Shown here piece after piece: positions 63,170 through 64,000 of a stretch of DNA of 64,000 nucleotides. The notes beneath the pieces were generated by a model. The model was not told the DNA's origin. It saw only the letters and a list, made by a program, of their open reading frames with translations, and ran no database searches. Origin of the DNA: Prasinococcaceae sp. CCMP 1430 (taxonomy: Eukaryota; Prasinodermophyta; Palmophyllophyceae; Prasinococcales; Prasinococcaceae); assembly GCA_013416795.1 (NCBI GenBank), contig RQSC01000027.1, forward strand, positions 639,114-703,113. The letters run 5' to 3'. Position 1 is the first letter of the stretch; every line of letters starts with the position of its first letter. A program made the position numbers and the translations under genes.

Positions 63170-64000
63170 NGGGGGGGGGGGGGGCACGGGGGGACTGAGC
63201 GAGGGAGGGAAAGGACTGGGTGAGGGGCGGGGCGCGCGCGCACGCGCGCGCTGTGCCCCCCCTCTCCACCCCCCGCCCCCCCCCCTTTCGCCTCACTCAC
63301 CCGCGTTGCGTCGCGCGCCCAGTGAGGGGTACTTTCCGCCCGCGCTCGCGCACCCCTGCGCTCCCGCGTTTTCTCCCCCGCCCTTTTTCCCCGGAAGCCG
63401 CGCGGCGCTTCCGTCGAAACGCCCCCGGAAGCGCACCCCAACGCACGTGCCCCGCCGCGCGCCCGGAAGCGCCGCGCCGCCGCGAAATATCCGCCGCGCA
63501 ACCGCCGGGTGGGGGGGAATTTACGGAAGCGCGCGCGCGCGGCGAGCGGCGCGCGGGGCGCTTCTTCCGCGCGGCGCCACAACAGCTACGCGGCGGCCGG
63601 GCGGCGCCGCATGCGTTTCGACCAGCGCCGAGAACCGATCACGAAGGGAGCTCTCACAGGACAATATCACCCACGGGAGAGCACCCCCGCGACGGCACGA
63701 CGGACGTCACACTGACGCTCGGGCCGAGGGCGTCGCAATCGTTCTGATGATGGCGAATCGGGCGAATCAACGGAAATGATTTCAAAATGCACAAAACCGC
63801 GGTTGTGACGCCCAATGGAACCGGAGCCTGCGGCCCGGTGGATGGATGGAGGGCGGGACGGAGGGAGTGTTGCCTCATCACATTGCACTGAGCTGCGGGC
63901 CGTGATCAGAACGCATGCGCGCGCGCTCGCCGCGGAAAATTTGGCGGGAAGCGCGACGCGACCCGCGGGCCGCGGGCACAAAAGAGAGCGCGGGGGGGGG
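63170..64000. other. GC-rich region after an N with poly-G; no gene seen
   Basis: It starts with N63170 and 14 Gs. The stretch to 63640 is very GC-rich with repeated GGAAGCG-like words (63395-63550). 63700-63900 is less GC-rich. The last nine bases are G, suggesting that another gap edge follows outside the window. Confidence 0.5.

Overview
The window is nuclear DNA of a GC-rich, compact eukaryotic genome, most likely a photosynthetic alga with a red-derived (chlorophyll a/c) plastid, with a haptophyte my preferred guess. The reasons are short GT-AG introns (about 85-300 nt), an FCP/LHC-type antenna protein, a FLU-like plastid regulator, an ISE2-like organelle helicase, giant-virus/alga style 'CPW' ankyrin repeats, and a PDI/thioredoxin selenoprotein with UGA at the first redox cysteine, a type known from Emiliania. 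This assignment is inferred from gene content, not proven. The sequence is draft: two N blocks (17004-17294, 44822-45161), three single Ns (15059, 30661, 63170), and G or C homopolymers at most of these edges cut several genes.

Layout. 0-3.3 kb: a CTAG-dense block, then a 2.4-kb interval bounded by 66-bp inverted repeats that holds a sulfotransferase gene. 3.5-13 kb: a kynurenine 3-monooxygenase-like gene, an ISE2/Ski2-like helicase, a fumarylacetoacetate-hydrolase family gene, a TIPIN/Swi3 gene and a coiled-coil gene. 13-20 kb: a triple-AP2 regulator and a cysteine synthase fragment (both cut at N15059), an ankyrin protein and ISCA1. 20-30 kb: a DEAD-box helicase, an inositol phosphate kinase (ITPK), an ankyrin-MYND protein, a ferredoxin-like fragment, the selenoprotein and a Ctr copper transporter. 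31-43 kb: MDP1-like phosphatase, a THUMP/Trm11-like methyltransferase, a PARN-family deadenylase, a kynureninase-3-hydroxyanthranilate dioxygenase fusion, tryptophan 2,3-dioxygenase and UDP-glucuronate decarboxylase. 45-64 kb: antenna protein, a membrane-anchored unknown, a two-WW-domain protein, a FEN1/XPG-like nuclease fused to an SF2 helicase, eEF2 kinase, enolase, a FLU-like protein, a coiled-coil protein and a Trp/Tyr-permease family transporter.

How genes relate. Most neighbours look unrelated, as expected in a eukaryote. The exception is tryptophan catabolism: TDO, a KMO-like enzyme and the KYNU-HAAO fusion lie within 38 kb. Together they would take tryptophan to the quinolinate precursor of NAD, lacking only formylkynurenine formamidase; a Trp/Tyr-type permease lies 20 kb beyond TDO. 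The two strongest single-gene observations are the UGA-containing selenoprotein with a candidate SECIS hairpin, and the predicted XPG-like nuclease/helicase fusion of about 997 residues. Intron coordinates were assigned by reading splice sites and checking phase and family continuity; no transcript evidence was available.
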